In this document: piece by piece, positions 9,112 through 17,117 of the stretch
Layout of the letters: the number at the start of each line of letters is the position of its first letter
How positions within the stretch are numbered: position 1 is the stretch's first letter
Assembly: GCA_023487445.1 (NCBI GenBank)
Contig: JAMDBQ010000007.1
Location: 1-32,215 of the forward strand
Direction: 5' to 3'
DNA from: Candidatus Martarchaeota archaeon
GTDB lineage: Archaea > Thermoproteota > Thermoprotei_A > Marsarchaeales > Marsarchaeaceae
DNA: 32,215 nt
The notes under the pieces: generated by a model
Databases searched by the model: none
Seen by the model: only the letters and a program-made list of their open reading frames with translations
What the model was told of the DNA's origin: nothing
Translations under genes and position numbers: made by a program

Positions 9112-9119
9112 TTTAATAT
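9112..9119 (+). promoter_or_regulatory. TATA-like box for the methyltransferase gene
   Basis: TTTAATAT is centred about 25 nt upstream of the GTG at 9140, the spacing expected for a leaderless archaeal transcript. It supports that start choice. Confidence 0.5.
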
Positions 9120-9139
9120 TTGGTGGGCGTTCCCAAGTC

Positions 9140-9730
9140 GTGTCCCACGGAAACCATGTTCATGATTCCACCGAGTTCTACAAGATGCTGCTTTCAGAGG
9201 AAAGAAGGCAGTGGCAGGACCCTGAGCACATACTCGGGCTGCTCGAACTTAAGCCGAGGGAAGCCGTGGCTGACCTGGCGTGTGGACCGGGATTCTTTTC
9301 TGTTCCGGCGGCTCTGAAGGTGGGTGGAGGCGGCTTCCTATACTGTGTGGACCGTGACTCTGAGGCGCTTAAGATATGCGCTGAGCGCTTGCGGCTAGCG
9401 GGTGTATCCAACTATAGGGTTATCAACACCAGGCTGGAAGAGCTTAGTCTTCCGCCGTCTACCCTCGACGTTGCACTCCTAGCTAATTCACTCCATGACT
9501 TGGAAGACCCAGTGTTGTCCCTTCGGAGAATACGCCACTCGCTTAAGCCGGCTGGCAGGCTGGGTGTCGTCGACTGGGTAAAGAAGCAGACGCCAGTGGG
9601 ACCACCCTTAGACATACGTTTCTCGTTGGAAAAGTCAGCTGAACTTCTAGAGGCGGCCGGATTCAAAGTGTCGTGGAAGCGGAGGGTGGGACCATACCAC
9701 TACATGGTGCAGGCTTTGAACCATGGTTAG
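9140..9730 (+). CDS. Class I SAM-dependent methyltransferase
   Basis: 196 aa, soluble. The Rossmann-type SAM site is visible as VADLACGPGFFSVPAA (motif I, about residues 42-57), followed by an acidic end of strand 2 (YCVDRDSEALK) and LDVALLANSLHDLEDP (motif IV region), then RIRHSLKPAGRLGVVDW, the usual Methyltransf_11/UbiE-like layout. The C-terminus GPYHYMVQALN matches the last two strands of the fold. The substrate cannot be told from the sequence; small-molecule or quinone-like substrates are common in this family. GTG start, with the TATA-like box at 9112-9119 placed for a leaderless message. Transcribed divergently from the membrane protein. Confidence 0.85.
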   Translation: MSHGNHVHDSTEFYKMLLSEERRQWQDPEHILGLLELKPREAVADLACGPGFFSVPAALKVGGGGFLYCVDRDSEALKICAERLRLAGVSNYRVINTRLEELSLPPSTLDVALLANSLHDLEDPVLSLRRIRHSLKPAGRLGVVDWVKKQTPVGPPLDIRFSLEKSAELLEAAGFKVSWKRRVGPYHYMVQALNHG

Positions 9731-10114
9731 TGGCGGCTGCCTAGCGCACCCGCTTGCTATTTAGGGATGTACGCTGGACCCTGTTCGCTTATCCAATCAG
9801 ATGTTCGCCTTGCAACGGGGGTCGACTAAGGTTACCCGACCGCCAACCCATCAGGCGTTGAACCCCATACAACAAAGGGACCACGGATTCTTTGGCGTCT
9901 GCTCGTTCCGCGTTCGTTGATTACCCTATAGAACTGATTGACGCGTGTACTCTGTCTTCGAGCACCGTTTGTGTGGCTCCCTCTGATCCAGGGGTTCCGG
10001 TGTTCGGGGAAACATGCCCGGTCTGTCGTAGGCTTTTTATTAGGTCAATCGGGCGTGTGCTTGACATAGGAGTAGCCCACTTAGCGTAGAGCCTCCAGTC
10101 ATTAGGTAATCCAA
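9731..10114. other. Intergenic region upstream of the TauE gene
   Basis: 384 bp with no convincing gene. Open frames of 65-70 codons exist on both strands (9892-10089 and 9921-10133) but show no recognisable domain and overlap each other. A T-rich box CTTTTTATTAGG near 10031-10042 could be the promoter of the downstream exporter gene, leaving a leader of roughly 50 nt. I could not fold a known structural RNA here by eye. Confidence 0.4.
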
Positions 10115-10969
10115 TTGGCTCCGATCCACTCAATAATCATATTCCTCGCAGCCCTGTTGGCGGGGTTGCTTGGTTCGTTAACAGGGCTTGGAGGAGGGGT
10201 TGTCCTTACGCCCCTCTTGGTCCTGTTTTTGGGGGTAAACATCAAATACGCGCTGGGGACGTCTTTGATATCAACAATCGCGACTTCGAGCGGCGCCGCC
10301 TCAGCCTATGTCAGGGACGAACTTTCCAATATGCGAGTGGGAATATCTCTTGAAATAGGTACAACCAGTGGCGCCATAACGGGGTCTCTTACCCTCCTCT
10401 TAATTGAGGAGTTACATTTACTCGGAATTATCGCCGTTATATTTGGTGGGGTGCTTATCTTCTCAACTTTTCCCAACTTCATCAAAATGAAGCAAGAGAC
10501 GCCCAAAGACGTCAAACAGGATTCGATTTCACGTAAACTTGGTCTCCACGGCACATATTACGATGAAGCGCTTGGCAAGGAAGTCCCTTACAAGGGGCGA
10601 CGATACCCCTTGGGGGTCCTGGGGATGTTTATAGCGGGTTTTATGTCTGGTTTACTGGGAATAGGGTCTGGGGCGTTCAAGGTTCTGGCTATGGACATGT
10701 TCATGGAGCTACCCTTCAAAATAAGCACAGCCACAAGCAACTTTATGATTGGCGTGACAGCTGCTACGAGTAGCGGTGTCTACTGGAGCGCCGGGTTCAT
10801 CGACCCCTACCTTGTCGCTGCAACCATCCCAGGCGTGCTTATAGGCGCACTTGTAGGTGCGAAGTTCCTTAACAAGATCGTGAGTAGAAGACTAAGGCAG
10901 CTGTTCACTGTGGTGCTGATTTTACTCGGAATCCAGCTCATATTGCATGGCATAGGTGCCCTTGCATGA
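10115..10969 (+). CDS. TauE/SafE family anion permease
   Basis: 284 aa, about eight membrane helices in two homologous halves. Each half opens with the family's glycine-rich signature: AGLLGSLTGLGGGVVLTPLLV near residues 15-35, and AGFMSGLLGIGSGAFKVLAMD near 173-193. Family members export sulfite, sulfoacetate or related small organic anions across the cytoplasmic membrane. A basic cytosolic loop of about 50 residues (KMKQETPKDVKQ...YKGRRYP) joins the halves. The start is TTG 10115-10117, preceded by TAGGTAAT as a weak ribosome-binding site. The stop overlaps the next start (ATGA), so the two genes are translationally coupled. The transported substrate is not visible. Confidence 0.9.
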   Translation: MAPIHSIIIFLAALLAGLLGSLTGLGGGVVLTPLLVLFLGVNIKYALGTSLISTIATSSGAASAYVRDELSNMRVGISLEIGTTSGAITGSLTLLLIEELHLLGIIAVIFGGVLIFSTFPNFIKMKQETPKDVKQDSISRKLGLHGTYYDEALGKEVPYKGRRYPLGVLGMFIAGFMSGLLGIGSGAFKVLAMDMFMELPFKISTATSNFMIGVTAATSSGVYWSAGFIDPYLVAATIPGVLIGALVGAKFLNKIVSRRLRQLFTVVLILLGIQLILHGIGALA

Positions 10970-11307
10970 GTCTAGAGAAAATAATTGGAACTACACTGAG
11001 GGTGGGGGTTGTTCTGTCGGCCACCCTGGTGGTTTTGGGACTGACACTACTTTACGCTGACAGGAGCCCGTCACACATCAATTCATCAAGCTACGGCATC
11101 CACCAAGTCTTGGTGGGTCTGATCTCAGACAACCCCGCAAGCATAGTTTTCTTAGGTGTGATCGTACTCGTAGCCACCCCCACGATACGCGTGCTCGAAC
11201 TCGTACTTAACTATGCATGGGAAAAGGACAGGCTTTACGTTGTGTTGTCTGCTATGGTGCTGACATTGATGCTCTTTGGGATATTGGTTCTGCCCATAAT
11301 TAAATGA
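10966..11307 (+). CDS. DUF1634 family membrane protein
   Basis: 113 aa with three hydrophobic helices (about residues 9-30, 58-78 and 88-110) joined by short loops. Composition and the segment LVATPTIRVLELVLNYAWEKDRLYVVLSAMVL match DUF1634 proteins, small membrane proteins commonly encoded next to TauE/SafE permeases in prokaryotes. The 4-nt ATGA overlap with the permease implies co-expression and probably a joint complex, though the biochemical role of the family is unknown to me. Confidence 0.8.
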   Translation: MSLEKIIGTTLRVGVVLSATLVVLGLTLLYADRSPSHINSSSYGIHQVLVGLISDNPASIVFLGVIVLVATPTIRVLELVLNYAWEKDRLYVVLSAMVLTLMLFGILVLPIIK

Positions 11308-11313
11308 GCTGGA

Positions 11314-12033
11314 TTAGCTGGGTTCCGCTACCTCTGAGCGCCTGTGAACGAGCTGGTCAGCTGTGAGGAAGACTTCGTCAAGCATCTCCGCTGTTAGTAG
11401 CCGCGTCTGAGTGTTTCTTCGGCTCGGATGATACGAGGCTATAACCATGTATTTTCCGCATTCGGTGATCGCTAGATGAGAGAATTTTTTGCGTCCGCAC
11501 CCCGTTAGCTTAGTGATCTGGTAGAATGCGACTGCACCAAGACACACTATGACCCGAATGTTCCTTAAAGCATCGAGTTCACGCTGAAGGTATCTCGAGC
11601 AGTTTTCAAGTTCGGAGGGAAGGGGTTTGTTCGCGGGAGGCGCACACCTGACTACCGCAGTTATGTACACGTCCTTTAAAGTCAGGCCGTCGTGGGCGCT
11701 GAGCGAGGTGGGCTGGGATGCGTGACCCACCCTGTAAAGAGAGGATGCCAAAAACTCTCCTGAGGAGTCGCCCGTAAACATTCTGCCAGTCCTGTTCCCG
11801 CCGTGTGCAGCCGGCGCAAGTCCCACCACAAGTATCCTCGCTGAAGGGTCGCCGAAGCCTGTGAGAGGTTTTCCCCAGTATGCTTCGTCTCTGAATCGTC
11901 TGGTTTTGATCCGTGCGACACTGTTCCTGTACTCGTTAAGCCTCGGGCAAAGCGTACAGTCAACTATTTCCCGGTTAATGGCGTCAAGTAAAACGTTGGA
12001 GACGTGAACCCGAGAGTTTCCGTCCTCCGTCAT
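11314..12033 (-). CDS. Uracil-DNA glycosylase, type 5 (UDGb)
   Basis: Removes uracil (and, in the family, other deaminated bases) from DNA, relevant at high temperature. Motif 1 is GLAPAAHGGNRTGRMFTGD, the type 5 form in which the usual catalytic polar residue is replaced by Ala. Motif 2 is HPSRRNT. Cysteines placed as in the 4Fe-4S cluster of types 4 and 5 are CTLC near the N-terminus, RCAPP and LENC. The ATG at 12031-12033 (MTEDGNSRV; 239 aa) is preferred. A longer frame begins at 12081, but its first 16 codons contain the promoter box TTTATAAA (12058-12065), placed for a leaderless start at 12033. Transcribed divergently from the 68-aa gene. Confidence 0.92.
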   Translation of the reverse strand: MTEDGNSRVHVSNVLLDAINREIVDCTLCPRLNEYRNSVARIKTRRFRDEAYWGKPLTGFGDPSARILVVGLAPAAHGGNRTGRMFTGDSSGEFLASSLYRVGHASQPTSLSAHDGLTLKDVYITAVVRCAPPANKPLPSELENCSRYLQRELDALRNIRVIVCLGAVAFYQITKLTGCGRKKFSHLAITECGKYMVIASYHPSRRNTQTRLLTAEMLDEVFLTADQLVHRRSEVAEPS

Positions 12034-12057
12034 GTGATACGGGAAGGGCACATCGGC

Positions 12058-12065
12058 TTTATAAA
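12058..12065. promoter_or_regulatory. Palindromic TATA box shared by two divergent genes
   Basis: TTTATAAA is its own reverse complement. Its centre is about 25 nt from ATG 12087 on the plus strand and about 28 nt from ATG 12033 on the minus strand, the right distance for leaderless transcription both ways. Flanking bases favour the minus direction: AACGAA upstream resembles a purine-rich BRE, while the plus side has ATCGGC. Bidirectional use is an inference. Confidence 0.6.
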
Positions 12066-12086
12066 TTCGTTTGCGGAGCATCGGCC

Positions 12087-12293
12087 ATGATCACAAGATA
12101 CAACGGCAAGCTTTCCTCCGACGACATTAACGCGCTCCTCGCACTCGTCAAGGACAAGAAGATAGTCGGAGCCAAATACGATTTTCAGGATGGATTCAGC
12201 TACGTGGAATTCAGGTTGGAGGACGACACAAAGCTCACGGTGTATTATCCGTTAGAAGAAGGTGGTGTCACCGTCACCGAGGGTTTTCCCTGA
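12087..12293 (+). CDS. Small conserved-looking protein, function unknown
   Basis: 68 aa, soluble, with mixed charge. It reads like a compact alpha/beta protein: an N-terminal helix (SSDDINALLALVKDKK) followed by alternating strands (IVGAKYDF, SYVEFRLEDD, TKLTVYYPLE, GVTVTEGF). I do not recognise the family. A correctly spaced TATA box at 12058-12065, an ATG start and good coding character make it more likely real than not. Its 3' end overlaps the asparaginase gene tail to tail by 20 nt. It shares a promoter region with the uracil-DNA glycosylase, so a repair link is possible but unproven. Confidence 0.7.
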   Translation: MITRYNGKLSSDDINALLALVKDKKIVGAKYDFQDGFSYVEFRLEDDTKLTVYYPLEEGGVTVTEGFP

Positions 12294-13218
12294 AGACGTG
12301 CAGGAACGGCGTGGACGCCGCCTGACTCATGCTAGCCACACCCATCCCTTCAGTGTTGTAGTCGAAGCCGACGCCGCCTTTTGAATCTAAAGCTATCAGC
12401 CCCATGTTACCTGTTCCAAATCTCTCAGTTACCAGTTTAACGCCGAGTTCACAGGCTTCCTGTGCAGAGGCTCCCTGGGCCATGGCGTCCACAACTGTCT
12501 TTGAGAGGCATGTCCTGATTGCGAGTTCACCTGTACCGGTTGCCACGCATCCGCCAAATCTGCTGTCAGCGTAAAACCCTGCCCCAGCAAGCGGGGAGTC
12601 TCCGACTCGTCCGCTGAGCTTTAGCCAGTACCCTCCGGTGGAAACACCTGCGCTGATTCCTCCGCGGGTGTCAATCGCAAGAGCACCCACTGTGTCGTGT
12701 CCGAGGCTGCGCATCAAGTTGGCGTTCTTGAGTAGTCTGCCTCCACTTTCGCGGCTGCGCTCCTTTATGGCCGCCAAGCGCGCTAGTTTGTCTTGGGTAA
12801 CGAGGCTTGGATCCTGCTTAACTCCGAGTTTGCCGAGAAGATCCATAGCCCCTTCGCCTACTAGGAGCACGTGGTCTGTGAGATCCATTATCATCCTAGC
12901 CGCTAGAACAGGGTGTCGAATACTTGTGAGTGATGCAACAGCGCCAACGCTCAGGTCGTCCCCATTCATGACGCCTGCGTCGACCTCGGCGCGTCCATCG
13001 TATGTGAGGCAGCATCCCGCACCCGCGTTGAATGCGCCACATTCCTCCATATAACTCACCGCAGCCACAACTGCATCCAGAGAGCTTGCACCTCGGCTCA
13101 GTGCGTCGAATCCCTTGGTCGCGGCTTGCTTCAACCCTTCGGAGTACGCCACCAGGTTTTCGTTACCTCTGAGTAACCCAGCTCCCCCATGAACTATGAT
13201 CACGGGCTCCAAAGCCAT
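12274..13218 (-). CDS. Isoaspartyl peptidase / plant-type L-asparaginase (Ntn hydrolase)
   Basis: 314 aa. The family is made as a precursor and cleaves itself before a catalytic Thr; here that is T176 in SLGHDTVGALAID. Also visible are the N-terminal IIVHGGAG, the GAFNAGAGCCLTYDGRAEVDAGVM strand region and the SGRVGDSPLAGAGFYAD substrate loop (about 192-208). Family members hydrolyse L-asparagine or beta-aspartyl dipeptides arising from protein damage. ATG start, three bases after the upstream inositol-phosphate synthase stop, so the two form an operon. The 3' end overlaps the 68-aa gene. Confidence 0.93.
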   Translation of the reverse strand: MALEPVIIVHGGAGLLRGNENLVAYSEGLKQAATKGFDALSRGASSLDAVVAAVSYMEECGAFNAGAGCCLTYDGRAEVDAGVMNGDDLSVGAVASLTSIRHPVLAARMIMDLTDHVLLVGEGAMDLLGKLGVKQDPSLVTQDKLARLAAIKERSRESGGRLLKNANLMRSLGHDTVGALAIDTRGGISAGVSTGGYWLKLSGRVGDSPLAGAGFYADSRFGGCVATGTGELAIRTCLSKTVVDAMAQGASAQEACELGVKLVTERFGTGNMGLIALDSKGGVGFDYNTEGMGVASMSQAASTPFLHVFRENPR

Positions 13219-13221
13219 TCA

Positions 13222-14304
13222 CTACTTCTGACCTGTTCTACCCGATATGAACTCGATGAACTTCTTCTCTGCGGTAAAGGGGTCAATGTTCGACCTTATC
13301 AGCTTGAATAGGTAGGGATTAACATCCTCTATAGCGCCGCCCAGCCCCCTGTCAAGCGCTATCTTCGCAGCCCTTACAGCATCGAGTAGCGGTCCTGCTG
13401 CGTTTGAACCATCAACAGATTTCAGTGTTACCTCAAGCTCAAGCGGCGCACCCAGGGTTGATTCCCCCACCATTTCAAAATGGGTTTCCCTTTCATTACC
13501 CATGAAGTCAACGTACTCAGTTGTGCCGCTTACAACGTTCACTGGGTAGGGAACGACGCTACCCACGGTCATTGTCTTTATGGCTCTCTTACGAGCTCTA
13601 AGCTCGTCACGGCTAAGCGTAATACGGTTCTCAATCCCTCCTCCTACATCTATCTGATAGGTCTGTCTCACCTTTACCCCCCTCGAATTCAGGAACCACA
13701 GCATGTACGAGTGCAGAACCGTGCCGCCTACCTGGCTCAGCAGATCGTCTCCGAGGATGGGTAGGCCGCTCTTAGCGAAAGTGTGTTCTAGCTCGACGCT
13801 TGTAGCCACAGGGTCCGGTGTGGCGTTTACATATGCAGCTCCTGCTGCCACGGCTGCTTCAGCGTAGAACTTGGCGGCCAGAGGCTGACCGCCGTTTATG
13901 GTGTTTAGTACTACGTCGCATCCACTGCCTACGATGGATTTCTTCACGGATTCAGGGTTGGATGCTTCGATCTTAAGCTCGGGGTCCTCAAATTCCCCGT
14001 AGAAGACTCCGGGCTCGACTTTCACCTCCGATCTGACACTGTGGTGTATCCGCAGGCTATGAGGCCGAGCGTGAATGGCGTCGGACAGCGTTTTACCCAC
14101 TTTCAGGCTGTCTACGTCGTATGCAGCCACCACCTCAATGTCGCTGGGCGAATAAGTGGACATAACAGGGTGAAGTATACCCAAGCCTATTCCCTGTCTG
14201 TAGGCAGATGCCGCCTGCAACATTCCGCTTGCGGCCGAACCCACTCCAATGACCGCTACTCGTATCTCATGGTCTCCCCCCGATTTGCTAGGGCTTTGCA
14301 ACAT
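13222..14304 (-). CDS. Inositol-3-phosphate synthase
   Basis: Converts glucose 6-phosphate to myo-inositol 3-phosphate with NAD, feeding archaeal inositol phospholipids and, in thermophiles, di-myo-inositol phosphate. Visible: NAD-binding VAVIGVGSAASGMLQ near the N-terminus; GLGILHPVMSTYSPSDIEVVAAYDVD; VLNTINGGQPLAAKFYAEAA; GDDLLSQVGGTVLHSYML; and LELEVTLKSVDGSNAAGPLLDAVRAAKIA, where the family has its catalytic lysines. ATG at 14304 gives 360 aa, standard length; GTG 14310 is an alternative about 28 nt from an AT-rich box (14335-14344), and the frame extends to 14388 without likely function. Operon with the asparaginase gene; divergent from CDC48. Confidence 0.93.
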   Translation of the reverse strand: MLQSPSKSGGDHEIRVAVIGVGSAASGMLQAASAYRQGIGLGILHPVMSTYSPSDIEVVAAYDVDSLKVGKTLSDAIHARPHSLRIHHSVRSEVKVEPGVFYGEFEDPELKIEASNPESVKKSIVGSGCDVVLNTINGGQPLAAKFYAEAAVAAGAAYVNATPDPVATSVELEHTFAKSGLPILGDDLLSQVGGTVLHSYMLWFLNSRGVKVRQTYQIDVGGGIENRITLSRDELRARKRAIKTMTVGSVVPYPVNVVSGTTEYVDFMGNERETHFEMVGESTLGAPLELEVTLKSVDGSNAAGPLLDAVRAAKIALDRGLGGAIEDVNPYLFKLIRSNIDPFTAEKKFIEFISGRTGQK

Positions 14305-14386
14305 GATCACTGAGCCACCACAGTCCATCTGCCCGATTAAGTTTACTGGTGGATGCGGCGATGCGCGATAGGGTATTACAAAACTC

Positions 14387-14394
14387 ATTTAACT
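14387..14394 (+). promoter_or_regulatory. TATA-like box for the CDC48 gene
   Basis: ATTTAACT is centred about 22-23 nt upstream of ATG 14413. It supports a leaderless CDC48 message and argues against the 20-residue N-terminal extension that an upstream ATG (14353) would give. Confidence 0.45.
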
Positions 14395-14412
14395 TGGTGC
14401 GTGGTAATCCCC

Positions 14413-16581
14413 ATGGTCGACGTGGCAACCCAGAGCCTGATTAAGGTTGAGCCTTTAGAAAGAAAGCTCTGGGGAAAAGGTTTGGCTCAGATAGATCCAA
14501 GAATAATGGAGGAGCTCGGTATCCATCAGGGTGAGTGCGTAGTCGCGGTAGGGTACAAGCGGGTTGCTCTCATAGCCCAGCAGGGAGAGAGGCATGACTT
14601 CGGAAGAAGGGTTGTGCGTGTAGACGAGGAAACTATTGGCAACATGGAGGTCTCCTTCGGAGACAAGATCCTGGTTAAGAGGTATGATCCCAAGCCTGCT
14701 GAGAAGTTGGTGCTGGGGTTCTCGGACGACTTGAAGGCTGAGCCCGACGTAAGGGAGGTTATGTTGTCTCTTCGTGGTCGCCCGATGTGCAGGGGTTCGC
14801 TTGTGTCGGTGCGGGTTGGCGGCAAAAACGTGAATGCAGTCGTGGAGGGGTTTACACCCGCGGAAGAGGCTGTGTTAGTGACTCCTCTGTCCAGAATTGA
14901 GCTCGTGAGGGAGCCTGCGAAGGTTCAGCCCAAAGGTATCCCGCTCGTGACTTTCGACGACGTTGGTGGCCTAGGCAAGCAGGTTCAAAGGTTAAAGGAA
15001 CTCATTGAGCTCCCACTTCTAAGACCCGAGATTTTCAGGGCGTTCTCAATCAGGCCTCCGAAGGGTATTCTGTTGTATGGGCCTCCGGGAACGGGTAAAA
15101 CCCTCATAGCGAGAGCTGTAGCCAACACTATCAGGGCGAATTTCTATCTGATCAGCGGCCCGGAGATAGGAAGCAAGTACTACGGGGAAAGCGAGAAGAG
15201 GCTGAGAGATATATTCAAAGAGGCGGAGAAGACGTCGCCGTCCGTAATATTTGTCGACGAAATAGATTCGCTTGCCCCCAGCAGGGACAACACGTCAACA
15301 GAGGTTGAAAGGAGGATCGTTTCTCAGCTACTAACGCTAATGGACGGCCTCTCCCCCAGCGATAAAGTGGTTGTGCTTGCAGCAACTAACAGACCCAATG
15401 CGGTAGACCCCGCGCTGAGAAGGCCTGGGAGATTCGACAGGGAAATCGAGATTCCCGCACCCGACGCCGGTGCAAGAATGGAGATTCTTCAAGTTCACAC
15501 GAGGAGGGTTCCGCTTGCGCCTGACGTTGACTTTAACGAGCTTGCTGAAAGCACAAGCGGATATGTTGGCGCCGATATAGCCGCGCTTGTTAGGGAGGCA
15601 ACCATAAGCGCAATGCGTAGAGAGGCGAAGGATCTGCTTCAGGGCGTGGACGTTTCTGACCTAGGGGTTTCAGTGACTAGGCAGGACTTTATCGATGCGA
15701 TGGGGGAGATAGAACCCTCGGCGCTCCGTGAATTTAGAATCGAGATACCACAGACAAGATGGAGTGAAATAATCGGGCTTGAAGACGTTAAGAACGAGCT
15801 AATGGAGGCTGTGGAATGGCCTCTCAAGTATCCCCAGATATACTCGAAAATGAATGCGGATTTGCCAAAGGGGGTGCTCCTCTACGGTCCCCCAGGCACG
15901 GGTAAAACCATGCTTGCTAGAGCAGCTGCATCGGAGAGTAGAGCGAACTTCATCTCGGTTTCAAGCTCAGATCTTCTTTCGAAGTGGGTAGGTGAGAGCG
16001 AGAAGGCTTTAAGGGAGCTTTTCAGACGTGCTAAGCAGGCCTCCCCTTGCATCATATTCTTCGATGAAATCGATGCGCTTGCCCCCGTCCGTAATAGAGA
16101 CGACGCCCAAGTTACGGAGAGGCTGGTTAGCCAGCTCCTAACCGAGTTGGACGGTCTAGTAAAGTTGAACGGGGTTGTTGTTATGGCCGCGACAAACCGT
16201 CCCGACATGATTGAGCCCGCACTCCTCAGGCCAGGTCGATTCGACAAGTTGCTGTATGTTCCGCTGCCGGACAGGAAGGCCAGGGAGGAGATGCTCAGGA
16301 TGTACGTTACGAGGCATCCGTCGACTGAAATCGACGTCGCAAAGCTCGCCGACCTCACTGAAAACTATAGTGGAGCCGACCTCAAGGGCCTGGTGGACAG
16401 AGCAGTCCTACTGGCTATAAGGCAGCATATCGATACCTCTAAAGGTCTAGACGGAGCCGACGTCAAGATCACCAATGATGACCTGATGGCCGCCTTCAAA
16501 GCGATCAAGCCAACACAGAATAAGCAGATAGAACTTATGCGCTCTATACAGGGGACTCAGCAGAGGTTCGGTGTCACATAG
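14413..16581 (+). CDS. CDC48/VCP-type AAA+ ATPase
   Basis: 722 aa, usual archaeal CDC48 length. Double-psi barrel plus N-domain (residues 1 to about 170), then two AAA modules. D1: Walker A GPPGTGKT (223-230), Walker B VIFVDEID (278-285), sensor [21 protein letters not shown]2: Walker A GPPGTGKT (492-499), Walker B IIFFDEID (547-554), sensor [20 protein letters not shown]. Arginine-finger positions look intact. The hexamer unfolds proteins and can feed the proteasome; the C-terminus TQQRFGVT lacks an obvious HbYX proteasome-docking motif. ATG 14413-14415 begins [16 protein letters not shown], the normal family N-terminus, and fits the TATA box at 14387-14394. The following gene's start is 61 nt past the stop. 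Confidence 0.97.
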   Translation: MVDVATQSLIKVEPLERKLWGKGLAQIDPRIMEELGIHQGECVVAVGYKRVALIAQQGERHDFGRRVVRVDEETIGNMEVSFGDKILVKRYDPKPAEKLVLGFSDDLKAEPDVREVMLSLRGRPMCRGSLVSVRVGGKNVNAVVEGFTPAEEAVLVTPLSRIELVREPAKVQPKGIPLVTFDDVGGLGKQVQRLKELIELPLLRPEIFRAFSIRPPKGILLYGPPGTGKTLIARAVANTIRANFYLISGPEIGSKYYGESEKRLRDIFKEAEKTSPSVIFVDEIDSLAPSRDNTSTEVERRIVSQLLTLMDGLSPSDKVVVLAATNRPNAVDPALRRPGRFDREIEIPAPDAGARMEILQVHTRRVPLAPDVDFNELAESTSGYVGADIAALVREATISAMRREAKDLLQGVDVSDLGVSVTRQDFIDAMGEIEPSALREFRIEIPQTRWSEIIGLEDVKNELMEAVEWPLKYPQIYSKMNADLPKGVLLYGPPGTGKTMLARAAASESRANFISVSSSDLLSKWVGESEKALRELFRRAKQASPCIIFFDEIDALAPVRNRDDAQVTERLVSQLLTELDGLVKLNGVVVMAATNRPDMIEPALLRPGRFDKLLYVPLPDRKAREEMLRMYVTRHPSTEIDVAKLADLTENYSGADLKGLVDRAVLLAIRQHIDTSKGLDGADVKITNDDLMAAFKAIKPTQNKQIELMRSIQGTQQRFGVT

Positions 16582-16642
16582 GGGGGCAGGGTTTACAGAA
16601 CGGTTAAGTTTGACGGTGCATGTACCGAGCCTCAGGATACGA

Positions 16643-17116
16643 ATGGCTTCGAGCTCTGAAATCATCGGCTTAATGGGCAGAATACTGGATTACCTGATAA
16701 CATTCCTCGGTGTCGTGATGCTGGTTGCGTTGGTTATCGGTATCTACAAGGTTCTGCTCGACCTCGGCCCGATTCTCAACGCTGGGACATTCGACAGCGG
16801 AGCCAAAGACTTCGTGATAGACACTCTCACGATATTCGTGGTGCTTGAACTCCTCCTCGGGTTCATGCAGTACCACGGTGTCAACAGAATATCCCCGGTT
16901 TACATACTGGACGCCGGCCTATTCTTCACGACTAGGGAGCTAATGATTGAGCTGTACTCTGCGAACATATCTTACGCTAGCCTACTGGCTTTCGGCGCGG
17001 TGATAGCTGTACTTGGGTATACCCGGGTCATCGTCAACAGGTCTTTTAACCAGGAGAAGACTAAGGCGGAGAACCAAGAGAACCAAGAGAACCAAGAGAA
17101 CCAAGAGAACCAGTAA
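16643..17116 (+). CDS. PsiE-like small membrane protein with ENQ-repeat tail
   Basis: 157 aa with four predicted membrane helices (about residues 10-35, 52-75, 85-105 and 115-135). The pattern ILDYLITFLGVVMLVALVIGIYKVL ... HGVNRISPVYILDAGLFFTTRELMIEL resembles the phosphate-starvation-inducible PsiE family; its function is poorly known. The last 16 residues are ENQ repeats encoded by five tandem copies of a 9-bp unit ending at the stop. Start chosen at ATG 16643 (MASSSEIIG), with AGGAT just upstream; a longer frame from 16571 overlaps the CDC48 end and looks less likely. The stop is one base before the RFAP synthase ATG, so translation is coupled. Confidence 0.75.
   Translation: MASSSEIIGLMGRILDYLITFLGVVMLVALVIGIYKVLLDLGPILNAGTFDSGAKDFVIDTLTIFVVLELLLGFMQYHGVNRISPVYILDAGLFFTTRELMIELYSANISYASLLAFGAVIAVLGYTRVIVNRSFNQEKTKAENQENQENQENQENQ
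17069..17113 (+). repeat. Tandem 9-bp repeat, 5 copies, at the end of the PsiE-like gene
   Basis: GAGAACCAA is repeated in frame five times, the last copy ending CAG instead of CAA, and encodes (ENQ)5 directly before the stop codon. The repeat is a multiple of three, so copy-number changes would alter tail length without a frameshift. Its end is 4 bp from the next ATG. Confidence 0.97.
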
Positions 17117-17117
17117 A

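Noticed and set aside
9892-10133. Opposing 65- and 70-codon frames upstream of the TauE gene, one with a CPVC motif
   Set aside because: They overlap each other, lack start signals and show no family features.
17013-17117. N-terminal extension of RFAP synthase rich in RRR and TKR repeats
   Set aside because: It is the out-of-frame reading of the membrane protein's ENQ repeat; the family N-terminus begins at the ATG at 17118.
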